Assembly: GCA_965246915.1 (NCBI GenBank)
Contig: CBDFGB010000025.1
Location: 186,001 to 250,000, forward strand
DNA: 64,000 nucleotides
Direction of reading: 5' to 3'
Origin: CAVRQM01 sp965246915
Lineage (GTDB): Bacteria; Pseudomonadota; Alphaproteobacteria; Acetobacterales; Acetobacteraceae
Made by a program: the position numbers and the translations under genes
Notes under the pieces: model-generated
Seen by the model: the letters and a program-made list of their open reading frames with translations, nothing else
What the model was told of the DNA's origin: nothing
The model's database searches: none
In this document: positions 15,858 to 24,312 of the stretch, piece by piece
Layout of the letters: every line of letters begins with the position of its first letter
How positions within the stretch are numbered: the first letter of the stretch is position 1

Positions 15858-17579
15858 ATGACCGGTGCTCTCGAAGGGCCCCCCACCAGTCTTCCGGCCG
15901 CTGCCCAAGCGATCGTCGACGCGCTCGCATACCCAGCCGCGATCCTTGACGCCGGTCTCGATGTGTTCCTCGGCAACGAGGGCTTCACGAGGCTGTTCGC
16001 ACCGGATGCCAACGATGTTTGGCGGCGATTGCTGAAAGAGCGGGTGGGCCATCGCGAGTTGCGCGAGGCTCTGGCGGATCCGGCATCAGGTGCGCTTGGA
16101 CTGGAGGTCGAGAGTGAGCTTCCGCTGAGCGGGCGACGCCGCCTCGTCGTGCGGGCAATGCCGCTGCGCTCCGTCCACCCCGGCCCTGGTGGCACGCTTG
16201 TCACGGTGAGCGACTTCACCGCGCGCGAACTCGGCGGCGGGTCCGGTCGGCGGGCGGCTGCGACCGGCCGATCGCGCGCGCTCGCTGCCGCGACGCACGA
16301 TCTGCGTCAACCGTTGCAAGCAATGACGCTGCTCGGTTCACTGCTGGCGCGGCGGGTTGGTGATCCGGACGTGTTGCCACTGATTGGCCGGCTCGAGGAC
16401 ACCATCCGGGCGATGTCGGGCATGCTGAACACACTGCTCGACATCAATCGCTGGGACACCGAGCATGGCCGGCCGGATACCTCCAACTTCGTGCTCGCCG
16501 AGTTGCTCGAAAGGGTGCACGGCGAGTTCGCCGAGCGGATGCGTCAGCGCGGGCTGCGCTGGACGGTGGTTCCCTGCCACGTCGCCGTCCACAGCGATCA
16601 GCACTTGTTGGCGCAGATGCTGCGCAGTCTGGCCCATTATGCCATGGAGAATTCGCACGAGGGTCGGATGCTGCTCGGCGCGCGACGGAATGGTCACCGG
16701 TTGCGTATCGAGCTCTGGGACAGCGGCTTCGAAACGGCGGCGGCCGATGCGCGCGTTGTGCATGACGCGATGCGGCCGCCCAATGGCCGCATGCCGCTTC
16801 TGAACCCGACGCTTGCACCTGGCTTGTCGATGGTTCGCCGGATCGCCGATCTGCTCGGCCATCGGATCGACGTTGGTTTCAAGCCAGGTCGCGGCTCAGT
16901 CTTCTCGGTTGAGGTACCAATAGCGCCGCCATCGCGCGCCGCCGCGATGCCCTCGCGACCGGCGAGTCCCGAGCGCGTGACCCGTGGAATCGTGTTCGTG
17001 ATCGACGACGACGCCAGCGTGCGCGAGATCATGCGAGATCTTCTGGAGGCGACCGGCTGGGCCACCGAGGTGTTCGCGAGCAGTGAGGAATTCATCATGG
17101 CCGACCGGCCCGGACGAACCGGATGCATCCTGGTCGATGCGGTCCTGCCGGGCATGAGCGGGGTCGAGCTACTTCGTTTACTGAAGGATCGTCGGCATAG
17201 GCTGCCGGCGATCATGTTGACGGGCGCGGGCGATGTGCGCATGGCGGTCGAGGCGATGGCCGCGGGAGCGCTGAACTTCATCGAGAAGCCGGTACGGTAC
17301 GAGGAATTGCTCCCAAGTATCGAGCGAGCGTTCGATCTGCTCGCCGATTCCAGCAAGCTCGAAACCTGGAGGGAGTCCGCCCTCACCCGGGCAGCGAGCC
17401 TCACCGCACGACAGCGACAGATCCTCGAACTGGTGCTGGCGGGACAGCCGAGCCGAAACATCGCCGCCGACCTCGGGGTCAGCCGCCGCACCGTCGAGAA
17501 TCACCGCGCAATCATCATGAAGAAGATGGGCGCGGCGTCGATTCCACAGCTGATCCGAGTGGGGATCGCGGCGTTTTGA
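15858..17579 (+). CDS. Hybrid histidine kinase / receiver / LuxR-HTH regulator in one polypeptide
   Basis: 573 residues behind an AGGAGGG ribosome site. Order: PAS-like input (~20-120), HisKA with phospho-acceptor His147 in ATHDLRQPL, a diverged ATPase domain (~210-355; WDSGFE for the G1 box and PGLSMVRRIADLLG for G2, N box reading HYAMENS), a receiver (~378-495; acidic DDD 383-385, Asp427 in ILVDAVLPGMSG, Lys477), and a LuxR/FixJ helix-turn-helix (~513-573, LTARQRQILELVLAG). Kinase and response regulator are thus fused into one cytoplasmic, DNA-binding protein with no membrane segment. The input signal is unknown. The C-terminal half is FixJ-like. Confidence 0.9.
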   Translation: MTGALEGPPTSLPAAAQAIVDALAYPAAILDAGLDVFLGNEGFTRLFAPDANDVWRRLLKERVGHRELREALADPASGALGLEVESELPLSGRRRLVVRAMPLRSVHPGPGGTLVTVSDFTARELGGGSGRRAAATGRSRALAAATHDLRQPLQAMTLLGSLLARRVGDPDVLPLIGRLEDTIRAMSGMLNTLLDINRWDTEHGRPDTSNFVLAELLERVHGEFAERMRQRGLRWTVVPCHVAVHSDQHLLAQMLRSLAHYAMENSHEGRMLLGARRNGHRLRIELWDSGFETAAADARVVHDAMRPPNGRMPLLNPTLAPGLSMVRRIADLLGHRIDVGFKPGRGSVFSVEVPIAPPSRAAAMPSRPASPERVTRGIVFVIDDDASVREIMRDLLEATGWATEVFASSEEFIMADRPGRTGCILVDAVLPGMSGVELLRLLKDRRHRLPAIMLTGAGDVRMAVEAMAAGALNFIEKPVRYEELLPSIERAFDLLADSSKLETWRESALTRAASLTARQRQILELVLAGQPSRNIAADLGVSRRTVENHRAIIMKKMGAASIPQLIRVGIAAF

Positions 17580-17583
17580 GGGA

Positions 17584-18378
17584 TCAGTCCCTGCCGATCG
17601 CCGAAAGTTGGTCCAGGAACGCCACGGCAAAACTGCCGGGATGGAAGGCGGCGCGACCGGCGGCCGCTCCGGCGGCGGCGTAGACGGCCGACGCAGAAAT
17701 CGCCGCCCGAAGCGGCGAGGGCGCGACGGCCGCGAACGCGCCCAGCACCGCGCCGAGGGCGCATCCGACGCCGGTCACTCGGGTCATGAGGACATGTCCG
17801 CCCGGAACGGCCACTGTCTGGTCGCCATCTGTCACATAGTCCACGACGCCGCTGACGGCGACGACGCCCCCTGTCCGGCGTGCCAGCGAGCGCGCCGCAT
17901 CGATCGCGGCATCCGATGTGTCCATCGAATCCACGCCGCGTCCACCGGCGCCGAGACCGGCCAGAGCCAGAACTTCCGACGCGTTGCCGCGAATGATGGT
18001 CGGACCCAAGGCCACCAGCTCGGCCGCCACTCGCGTACGAAGAGTGAGCGCACCGACCGCTACGGGATCAAGGACCCAAGGTGTGCCCTGGGTGGCGGCC
18101 GTCCGCGCCGCAGCCAGCATCGCGTGTTCCTCGGCCGGCACTATGGTGCCAACGTTGATCAGCACTGCCCCCGCGATTCCGGCGAATGGTCCCGCTTCCT
18201 CCTCGGCCATCACCATCGCGGGCGCGGCACCGATGGCCAACAGGACGTTGGCGGTGAATTGGGCAGCGACGATGTTGGTAATGCAATGCACCAACGGCGT
18301 CGTCGCACGCAGTTGCGCAAGGTCTGCGTTCGCGTCGGTGTCGGGCCAGCTCGTCTCAGGATGGAGGGCATTGGTCAT
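17584..18378 (-). CDS. thiM: Hydroxyethylthiazole kinase
   Basis: 264 residues, matching the family length. ThiM phosphorylates 4-methyl-5-(2-hydroxyethyl)thiazole for thiamine salvage. Visible features are VHCITNIVAAQFTANVLLAIGA near 30, the APAMV and VLDPVAVGA segments, IIRGNASEVLALAG and the catalytic-region TRVTGVGCALGAVLGAF with the conserved cysteine. It is the last gene of the trpGDC-moaC-moeA run, 67 bp after moeA. I looked for a thiamine-pyrophosphate riboswitch upstream and saw none, so it may simply be expressed with the upstream genes. It is convergent with the kinase gene at 4 bp distance. Confidence 0.92.
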   Translation of the reverse strand: MTNALHPETSWPDTDANADLAQLRATTPLVHCITNIVAAQFTANVLLAIGAAPAMVMAEEEAGPFAGIAGAVLINVGTIVPAEEHAMLAAARTAATQGTPWVLDPVAVGALTLRTRVAAELVALGPTIIRGNASEVLALAGLGAGGRGVDSMDTSDAAIDAARSLARRTGGVVAVSGVVDYVTDGDQTVAVPGGHVLMTRVTGVGCALGAVLGAFAAVAPSPLRAAISASAVYAAAGAAAGRAAFHPGSFAVAFLDQLSAIGRD

Positions 18379-18445
18379 CGGTCGGGCAACCCCTTCGATC
18401 GACGCGACGGCTAGTCCCGTCGTGCACGCTCATCGCAATGCCGGC

Positions 18446-19630
18446 TCATGCCAGAAGCATCACTGGCACGGGCTCGCCCGCCGCCAAGGCGGGCGCGTGC
18501 GGCGGTCGTAGAATCAGGCAATCTGCATGTGCGAGCAGGCGAAATTGCGCGGAATCCTGGCGCTCGAACGGGAACGCGACACGCGCCCCATCCCCGCGGG
18601 TTTCGAGGCGCGCGCGCAAATGGTCGGCGCGCAGATCGTTCGCCGGTAGGGCACCGCCAAGCATGGCATCGACGGAGACGGTCTCGGTCGCGTGCTCGCC
18701 GCCAAGACGGCGGATCGCCGGCTGCGCGAACAGCAGGGCGGTGACGAAGCAGGAGACGGGATTGCCGGGCAGCCCGAGCACCGGCAGGATACCAAGCCAG
18801 CCATGCATCAGAGGCTTGCCGGGACGCATCGCAACCTTCCAGAAATTCAGTGCCATGCCCTGCGCAGCAAAACCCTCTCGGACGAGATCGTGGTCGCCGA
18901 CGCTGGCCCCGCCTGTTGTCAACAGCAGATCAAAACCGGCCGCCGCGTCGGCGGCGCGCGCCAGAGCCGCGAGGTCGTCGGCAGCAATCGGAAAGATGGT
19001 CGGCTCGCCGCCCGCCGAGCGGACCAGCGCGGCCAGCGCATGCGCATTGGAACTCACGATACCACCATCAGGGATCGGCTCGCCGGGCAGGGCGATTTCG
19101 TCGCCGGTCGCCAGGATTGCGACGCGCGGACGCCGATGCACCGCGATCCATGGATGATTTGCCGACGCCGCGAGGCCGACGTCGCGCGCCGAAAGCCGTC
19201 GGCCGGCGGAGACCAGGAGGTCGCCCCGGGCGAAATCCTGGCCGGCGCGGCGGATGTGCCGGCCTGGCGCCATTGCCGAGGCCGTGCGCACCACGCCGTC
19301 GCCCGCTTCGGCATCCTCCTGGAGCAGCACGGTCTCGGCGCCCTCTGGCATGATGCTGCCGGTGAACAAACGTATCGCCTCGCCGGCACCCAGTCGCCCG
19401 GTCCATGGATGTCCCGCCGGCGCGCTGCCAACCAAATGCCAACTCCCGCCGGTGCCCGCCGCGAGCGCGTAGCCGTCCATGGCGGACACGTCCCGTGGCG
19501 GCTGGTCGAGCCGCGCCAGGACCGGGGCGGCCGCGACCCGGTTCCAGGCCTCTGCCAGCCCGACGATTTCGGCCGAAGTCGGTCGCAGTCCGACTAGGAT
19601 TCGTGCTCGGGCCTCCTCGACGCTCAGCAC
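18446..19630 (-). CDS. moeA: Molybdopterin molybdenumtransferase
   Basis: 394 residues, typical MoeA length. The N-terminal MLSVEEARARILVGL and the PPRDVSAMDGYAL motif bind the substrate loop. The central molybdopterin-binding domain has TGDEIALPGEPIPDGGIVSSN and LLTTGGASVGDHDLV. The C-terminal beta-barrel domain closes the protein. It inserts molybdate into adenylated molybdopterin. It starts 3 bp after moaC. Together with the molybdenum-hydroxylase maturation genes at 30-36 kb it shows that this organism makes and uses molybdenum cofactor. Confidence 0.94.
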   Translation of the reverse strand: MLSVEEARARILVGLRPTSAEIVGLAEAWNRVAAAPVLARLDQPPRDVSAMDGYALAAGTGGSWHLVGSAPAGHPWTGRLGAGEAIRLFTGSIMPEGAETVLLQEDAEAGDGVVRTASAMAPGRHIRRAGQDFARGDLLVSAGRRLSARDVGLAASANHPWIAVHRRPRVAILATGDEIALPGEPIPDGGIVSSNAHALAALVRSAGGEPTIFPIAADDLAALARAADAAAGFDLLLTTGGASVGDHDLVREGFAAQGMALNFWKVAMRPGKPLMHGWLGILPVLGLPGNPVSCFVTALLFAQPAIRRLGGEHATETVSVDAMLGGALPANDLRADHLRARLETRGDGARVAFPFERQDSAQFRLLAHADCLILRPPHAPALAAGEPVPVMLLA

Positions 19631-19633
19631 GGC

Positions 19634-20107
19634 TCAGTCCTGGGTAAAGTCGCCGGACGTGCCGCCCGACTTGGCCACGACCCGGACAGCGTCGATGCGC
19701 ATCCCGCGATCCACCGCCTTGCACATATCATACAGCGTGAGGGCCGCGACGCTGGCAGCCGTCAACGCCTCCATCTCGACGCCTGTGGGACCGGTCGTGC
19801 GCACCACCGCCTCAATCGCTACCCCTGCCTCGCCATCGGGCGTTAGGTCGACCCGCACCGACGATAGCGAAAGTGGGTGGCACAGCGGGATGAGGTCCGA
19901 GGTCCGCTTGGCCGCCATAATCCCTGCAATCCGCGCCACGGTGAAGACGTCCCCCTTCGCCGCGGTCCCCTCGACGATCATCGTCAGCGTTTCCGGTCGC
20001 ATCGCCACGCGGGCACGTGCTGTCGCGCTACGGATGGTTGCCGGCTTGGCGCCGACATCGACCATCGTTGCGTGGCCGGCGGCATCGAGATGGGTGAGGC
20101 CGGTCAA
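19634..20107 (-). CDS. moaC: Cyclic pyranopterin monophosphate synthase
   Basis: 157 residues, full family length. MoaC completes the first step of molybdenum cofactor synthesis by rearranging the MoaA product. Conserved blocks are MVDVGAKPATIRSATA, AAKRTSDLIPLCHPL, GVEMEALTAASVAALTLYDMCKAVD (active-site Lys/Asp) and the C-terminal KSGGTSG. It overlaps trpC by 4 bp, an arrangement often seen in alphaproteobacteria where trpGDC, moaC and moeA form one transcript. Confidence 0.96.
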   Translation of the reverse strand: MTGLTHLDAAGHATMVDVGAKPATIRSATARARVAMRPETLTMIVEGTAAKGDVFTVARIAGIMAAKRTSDLIPLCHPLSLSSVRVDLTPDGEAGVAIEAVVRTTGPTGVEMEALTAASVAALTLYDMCKAVDRGMRIDAVRVVAKSGGTSGDFTQD

Positions 20108-20910
20108 CGGCCGAGCAAGGCGCGCGTCGCCGCCGCGACATCGGGCTGGCGCATCAGGCTTTCACCCACCAGAACACAATGCACCGACAACGCCATCAAG
20201 CGGCGAATGTCGGCATGATCGCGGATACCACTCTCCGCGACCAGGAAACGGTCTGGCGGCACGTGCTCCGACAATTCTTCGGTCACTGCGAGATCGGTCT
20301 TCAACGTCCTGAGATTGCGATTGTTGATGCCGACGAGCTTCGTTTGCAACCCGAGTGCCCGGTCGAGCTCCGTGCGGTCATGAACCTCGACCAGGACGTC
20401 GAGATCGAGGTCCCGCGCGATGCTTTCCAGTTCAATCGCCTGATTGTCTGTCAGTGCCGCCATGATGAGCAGGATGCAGTCCGCGCCCATGACGCGGCTT
20501 TCGTAGACCTGCCAAGGCTCCAAAACGAAATCCTTGCGCAAGATCGGCAGCGACACGGCGGCCCGCGCGATCTTCAGATGATCCGCTGAGCCTTGGAAGT
20601 AGGGCCCATCCGTCAGCACGGATAGGCAGGACGCACCAGCCTCGGCATACGCTCGGGCCAGGCTTGCAGGGTCGAAATCCGGACGGATCACCCCGCCGGA
20701 CGGAGAGGCTTTCTTGATTTCGGCGATCAGCCCGATGCCGTTTGCCGCGGCCTGCATCAGCGCCTGCCCGAACGGGCGGGTGGGTTTGGCGGCCAGAGCT
20801 TTGGCACGGATCGCCTCCAGCCCAACCACCGCTTTGCGCCGGGTCGTCTCCACCCGCGTGTCGTCACAGATGCGGGCCAGCACGTCGTCGGCAACGGCGA
20901 CGGAAATCAT
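20104..20910 (-). CDS. trpC: Indole-3-glycerol phosphate synthase
   Basis: 268 residues, a single-domain enzyme not fused to TrpF. Catalytic features of the TIM barrel are present: EIKKASPSGGVIRPDFDP near 63, ILRKDFVLEPWQVYE near 124, DVLVEVHDRTELDRAL and GINNRNLRTLKTDL. It closes the indole ring in tryptophan biosynthesis. It overlaps trpD by 4 bp upstream and moaC by 4 bp downstream. Confidence 0.96.
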   Translation of the reverse strand: MISVAVADDVLARICDDTRVETTRRKAVVGLEAIRAKALAAKPTRPFGQALMQAAANGIGLIAEIKKASPSGGVIRPDFDPASLARAYAEAGASCLSVLTDGPYFQGSADHLKIARAAVSLPILRKDFVLEPWQVYESRVMGADCILLIMAALTDNQAIELESIARDLDLDVLVEVHDRTELDRALGLQTKLVGINNRNLRTLKTDLAVTEELSEHVPPDRFLVAESGIRDHADIRRLMALSVHCVLVGESLMRQPDVAAATRALLGR

Positions 20911-21917
20911 GTCGTCTCTCTCCGCAATGTATCGAGCGCCGTGCGTGCCAGCCTGTCATCGATCGAGGTCTCAGCCAGCCGCGCGGCGTCATGTAACGTG
21001 TCGGCCCGTCGTGCCACGATAAGGGCGGCAGCCGCGTTAAGGACAACCGTGTCGCGATAGGCTCCCGGCGCGCCGTCCAGTAACGCGAGGAGAGCCGCGG
21101 CGTTCGTGGCCGCGTCGCCGCCGCGGATCGCTTCCAGCGGCGAGCGGGCCAACCCGGCCTCCTCGGGAGTGACGGCGAACGTCCGCAAAGCGCCGTCGCG
21201 TAGCGCCACAACCTGGTTCTCGCCGGCGGTCGTCAATTCATCGAGGCCCATCCCGTGCACGATCCAGCAATCACTGGTGCCGAGCGAGCGCAACGTCTCC
21301 GCCATCGGTCGCAACCACGCCGGGTCGAACACGCCGGTCAATTGTCGACGCACGCCGGCAGGATTGGCCATCGGCCCCAACAAGTTAAAGATTGTGCGCG
21401 TGCCGAGCTCCACACGAGGTCCGGCGGCGTGACGCAGTGCCGCATGATGGCGCGGCGCGAAAAGGAAGACACAGTGCGCGGCGCGGAGGATGGCGGCGAG
21501 GCGGTCGAGTGGCGGCTCGATCCCGATCCCGAGCGCCGTGAGCACGTCCGCGCCGCCCGTACGGGACGAAAGCGCGCGGTTGCCATGCTTGGCGACGAAC
21601 ACACCCAGGCCGGCCATAACGAATGTCACGGCTGTCGAGACGTTCAACGTCCCGGCACCGTCGCCGCCAGTGCCGCACACATCGATCGCATCGGTGGGCG
21701 CCTCGACGGCTGTCATCCGCGACCGTGCGGCCCTAACGGCACCAATCAGCTCGGGGACCGTCTCGCCGCGGACCCTCATCGCCATCAGCATTCCGCCGAT
21801 CTGCGCGGGTGTCGCCTCGCCGGACATCACGACGGCGAACGCCGCCTCGGCCTCCGCCTCGCTCAGCGTGCCGCCCGTGGCCAGGTGCCCGAGAACCGAG
21901 CGCAAGTTCGTCGACAT
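20907..21917 (-). CDS. trpD: Anthranilate phosphoribosyltransferase
   Basis: 336 residues, full length. The PRPP-binding glycine-rich loop CGTGGDGAGTLNVST sits near 82, followed by KHGNRALSSRTGGADVLTALG and the conserved LGPMANPAGVRRQLTGVF. It joins anthranilate to phosphoribose. It begins 10 bp after trpG. No trpE is present in the window, so the anthranilate synthase large subunit is encoded elsewhere. Confidence 0.96.
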   Translation of the reverse strand: MSTNLRSVLGHLATGGTLSEAEAEAAFAVVMSGEATPAQIGGMLMAMRVRGETVPELIGAVRAARSRMTAVEAPTDAIDVCGTGGDGAGTLNVSTAVTFVMAGLGVFVAKHGNRALSSRTGGADVLTALGIGIEPPLDRLAAILRAAHCVFLFAPRHHAALRHAAGPRVELGTRTIFNLLGPMANPAGVRRQLTGVFDPAWLRPMAETLRSLGTSDCWIVHGMGLDELTTAGENQVVALRDGALRTFAVTPEEAGLARSPLEAIRGGDAATNAAALLALLDGAPGAYRDTVVLNAAAALIVARRADTLHDAARLAETSIDDRLARTALDTLRRETT

Positions 21918-21927
21918 GCCGGTTGGA

Positions 21928-22521
21928 TCAGGCGGCCCGTATCATCTCTCGGTCGCGGGCGATCGCCAGGAAATTCGACAAGATCTCATGGCCATACTCG
22001 CTCGCGATGCTCTCCGGGTGAAACTGCACCCCGAAGATCGGCAGGCTGCGGTGACGCAGCGCCATGATGAGCCCGTCATCAGTCCAGGCGGTTGCCTGAA
22101 GAACCCCCGGCAGCGTCGCGTCGCGCACCAGCAGGCTGTGATACCGGGTGACCGCGAACGGGCTCGGGATGCCGGCGAACACGTCCTGGTTCTCATGGCG
22201 GATGCGGCTCGTCTTGCCGTGCATCGGTACTGGCGCGCGCGCGACCTCGCCCCCGAACGCCTCGCCGATCGCCTGATGGCCGAGGCACACGCCGAGGATC
22301 GGCACGATGCCGGCGGCCGCGCGGATCAGCTCGACGCAAAGCCCGGCGTCGCGCGGCGTCCCCGGACCCGGCGACAACACGATGGCCTCGGGCCGGCGCG
22401 CAAGCGCGTCCGCCGTGGTCAGCATATCGTTGCGAACGACCTCGCAGCGCGCCCCAAGATCGCCAAGGAAGTGGACGAGATTGAAGGTGAAGCTGTCGTA
22501 GTTGTCGATCAGCAAAATCAT
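21928..22521 (-). CDS. trpG: Anthranilate synthase glutamine amidotransferase subunit
   Basis: 197 residues. Class I glutamine amidotransferase: LSPGPGTPRDAG near 50, nucleophile Cys in GVCLGHQAIGEAFGG near 79, and the His-Glu pair in VQFHPESIASEYG near 170. It supplies ammonia to TrpE, or to PabB if shared, as is common. It is the first tryptophan gene on the minus strand and lies 52 bp downstream of the small carrier-like protein. Confidence 0.94.
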   Translation of the reverse strand: MILLIDNYDSFTFNLVHFLGDLGARCEVVRNDMLTTADALARRPEAIVLSPGPGTPRDAGLCVELIRAAAGIVPILGVCLGHQAIGEAFGGEVARAPVPMHGKTSRIRHENQDVFAGIPSPFAVTRYHSLLVRDATLPGVLQATAWTDDGLIMALRHRSLPIFGVQFHPESIASEYGHEILSNFLAIARDREMIRAA

Positions 22522-22573
22522 CGCACGAATTTGTGGCCAGCTGGCTCGGGGGTCAACCCTCGCCGACTACGGC

Positions 22574-22912
22574 TCAAGCGCACCCGGGATTCACTTGGCG
22601 GCATCGTTCGTCGAACGCATCGGAGATGAATTCAGGACGCTTGTATAACCCCTTCATCCAGCTCGCCAACATGCAAAGTTCCTCCAGTCTCACGATCTCG
22701 TCGAGAGTGCCGCCGGGAAAGCGAATGACGAAGCTCGTCGCCACGATGTCGAGAACTCGCTCGACGTCCTCGATCCCGAGGCCCAAATCACTCTCAAGGA
22801 TGGCAAAGCGGGTGAGGCGGGCTTCCTCCACGTCGTACTCATCGCGGATCAGCTTCACGATCCAGCGAAACATGGTCATCCAATTTGTGACGCCATCGGT
22901 TGCCCGGGACAT
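22574..22912 (-). CDS. Small acyl-carrier-like protein, DUF1493-like, lacking an evident prosthetic serine
   Basis: 112 residues from the ATG at 22912; the next in-frame ATG (MTMFRW) about 35 bp downstream is an alternative. The core (RLTRFAILESDLGLGIEDVERVLDIVATSF) has the helix spacing and the ESDLG.. acidic patch of DUF1493-type acyl-carrier-like proteins. The DSL serine that would hold phosphopantetheine is not visible; the site reads DLGLGIED. It lies just upstream of trpG on the same strand. No acyl-transfer partners are nearby, so the function is unknown; the assignment rests on pattern only. Confidence 0.6.
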   Translation of the reverse strand: MSRATDGVTNWMTMFRWIVKLIRDEYDVEEARLTRFAILESDLGLGIEDVERVLDIVATSFVIRFPGGTLDEIVRLEELCMLASWMKGLYKRPEFISDAFDERCRQVNPGCA

Positions 22913-22985
22913 GCCTTCGCCATCGTGAACTCGGCTTCTTATGGCGTGGCAGATGCTATCGTTCGGTTGATGTCTCGCCGACCCG

Positions 22986-23798
22986 CTACAACCCGCGGCG
23001 CTTCGCCGCCTGCCATCCCGTCTCCATCTCGGCCAGCGTTGCCTCGGCCGGAGTCCTGCCCTCGGCAGCCAGTCCTGCCTCGACGGAAGCGAAGCGACGG
23101 GCGAACTTCGCATTGGCGGCGCGGAGGCAGGCCTCGGGGTCGAGATTGAGTTTGCGGGCCAGATTTGCGAGCACGAACAACAGATCACCGACTTCAGCGG
23201 CCAGCCGTGTAGCATCCGCGTCCGCAAGCTCCGCGCGGAGTTCGGCCGCCTCCTCGTCCAGCTTGTCGAGCACGGCGGCCGCATCCGGCCAGTCGAATCC
23301 GACCCGCGCCGCCCGCGCGGTCAGCTTGCCCGCCCGGAGCAGCGCCGGCAGGTCGAGCGGGATCCCCGCCAGCACGCCGCGCTCGGCCCGGGCCGAGCGT
23401 TCCGTCTGTTTCTGCGTCTCCCAGGCCACGACTTGCGCGCTGGCATCGCGCGCCGCCGCGTCGCCGAAGACATGTGGGTGCCGCCTGATCATCTTGTCGG
23501 CGATCGTCCGCGCCACGTCCGCGAAGTCGAACCGGCCAGCTTCCTCGGCCATGCGGGCGTGGTAGACGACCTGAAGCAGCAAATCGCCGAGCTCGTCGGG
23601 CAGGGCGGCGAAATCCTCGCGCGCGATCGCGTCGGCGACCTCGTAAGCCTCTTCAATGGTGTAGGGCGCGATGCTCGCGAAATCCTGCTCCCGGTCCCAT
23701 GGACACCCGGTGTCCGGGTGACGGAGTGCGGCCATCACGTCGATCAAGCGAGACAGCTCAAATTCCGCGTCGTGTGGCACGTGCTTCTCCGCTGTCAC
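22986..23798 (-). CDS. mazG: Nucleoside triphosphate pyrophosphohydrolase MazG
   Basis: 270 residues, the two-domain MazG length. Domain 1 begins LSRLIDVMAALRHPDTGCPWDREQD and has the metal-binding EEAYEVADAI / DELGDLLLQVVYHA acidic pairs near 50-80. The second repeat has EEAAELRAELADAD and EVGDLLFVLANLARKL near 200-230. It hydrolyses non-canonical or excess NTPs to NMP and pyrophosphate. The 73-bp gap to the next minus-strand gene holds no obvious signal. It is divergent from the GFA protein at 23834. Confidence 0.95.
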   Translation of the reverse strand: MTAEKHVPHDAEFELSRLIDVMAALRHPDTGCPWDREQDFASIAPYTIEEAYEVADAIAREDFAALPDELGDLLLQVVYHARMAEEAGRFDFADVARTIADKMIRRHPHVFGDAAARDASAQVVAWETQKQTERSARAERGVLAGIPLDLPALLRAGKLTARAARVGFDWPDAAAVLDKLDEEAAELRAELADADATRLAAEVGDLLFVLANLARKLNLDPEACLRAANAKFARRFASVEAGLAAEGRTPAEATLAEMETGWQAAKRRGL

Positions 23799-23833
23799 CC
23801 GGCGTTCTAGCCTGCGTGGCGTCGACAGGGGAG

Positions 23834-24310
23834 ATGTCAGTGCGATTGACCGGAGGCTGCCAGTGCGGCGCGGTGCGCTACGAGATCACCGAGCGCCCGG
23901 ATCACGCGAGCCTATGCCATTGCCGCATGTGCCAGAAGGCGACCGGGGGCGCCTATCTGGCTTCGGCCACCATCAAGCCCGGGTCGCTCCGCTGGACGCG
24001 CGGCCGGCCGGCCTCGTTCCAGAGCTCGTCAGTTGCGGTTCGCGAATTCTGCGCTGAATGTGGCACGCCCTTGGCGTTTCGCGACCTGAGCGGACAGGGG
24101 CATGCAATCGCGCTCGGAACGTTCGACGATCCGGAGGCGGTGCTGCCCGACCGGATCATCGGCGTCGAGGCGGAACGCTCGTGGTGGCGTGGTGAAGGTT
24201 TGTCGGCCGGCATCAGCACTGAGCAGGACCTGCCGGGTGTGGCGCAAACCCTACGCAGCTTCCAGCATCCCGACCACGATACGACGGACTGGCGGCCGGC
24301 GGCCCCCTGA
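23834..24310 (+). CDS. GFA family (glutathione-dependent formaldehyde-activating-like) protein
   Basis: 158 residues from ATG 23834; the GTG six bases later (23840) has better spacing to the GGGGAG ribosome site and is equally likely. Zinc-binding cysteines of the GFA/Mss4-like fold are clear: GGCQCGAVRYE near 7, CHCRMCQK near 30 and EFCAECGTPLAF near 75. Most GFA proteins have unknown substrates despite the family name. It is followed 2 bp later by D-aminoacylase in a compact operon. Confidence 0.9.
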   Translation: MSVRLTGGCQCGAVRYEITERPDHASLCHCRMCQKATGGAYLASATIKPGSLRWTRGRPASFQSSSVAVREFCAECGTPLAFRDLSGQGHAIALGTFDDPEAVLPDRIIGVEAERSWWRGEGLSAGISTEQDLPGVAQTLRSFQHPDHDTTDWRPAAP

Positions 24311-24312
24311 TC

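Noticed and set aside
18379..18445. Possible thiamine-pyrophosphate riboswitch before thiM
   Set aside because: The CTGAGA and ACCTGA-type core sequences are absent; only a short GACGG/CCGTC hairpin is present.
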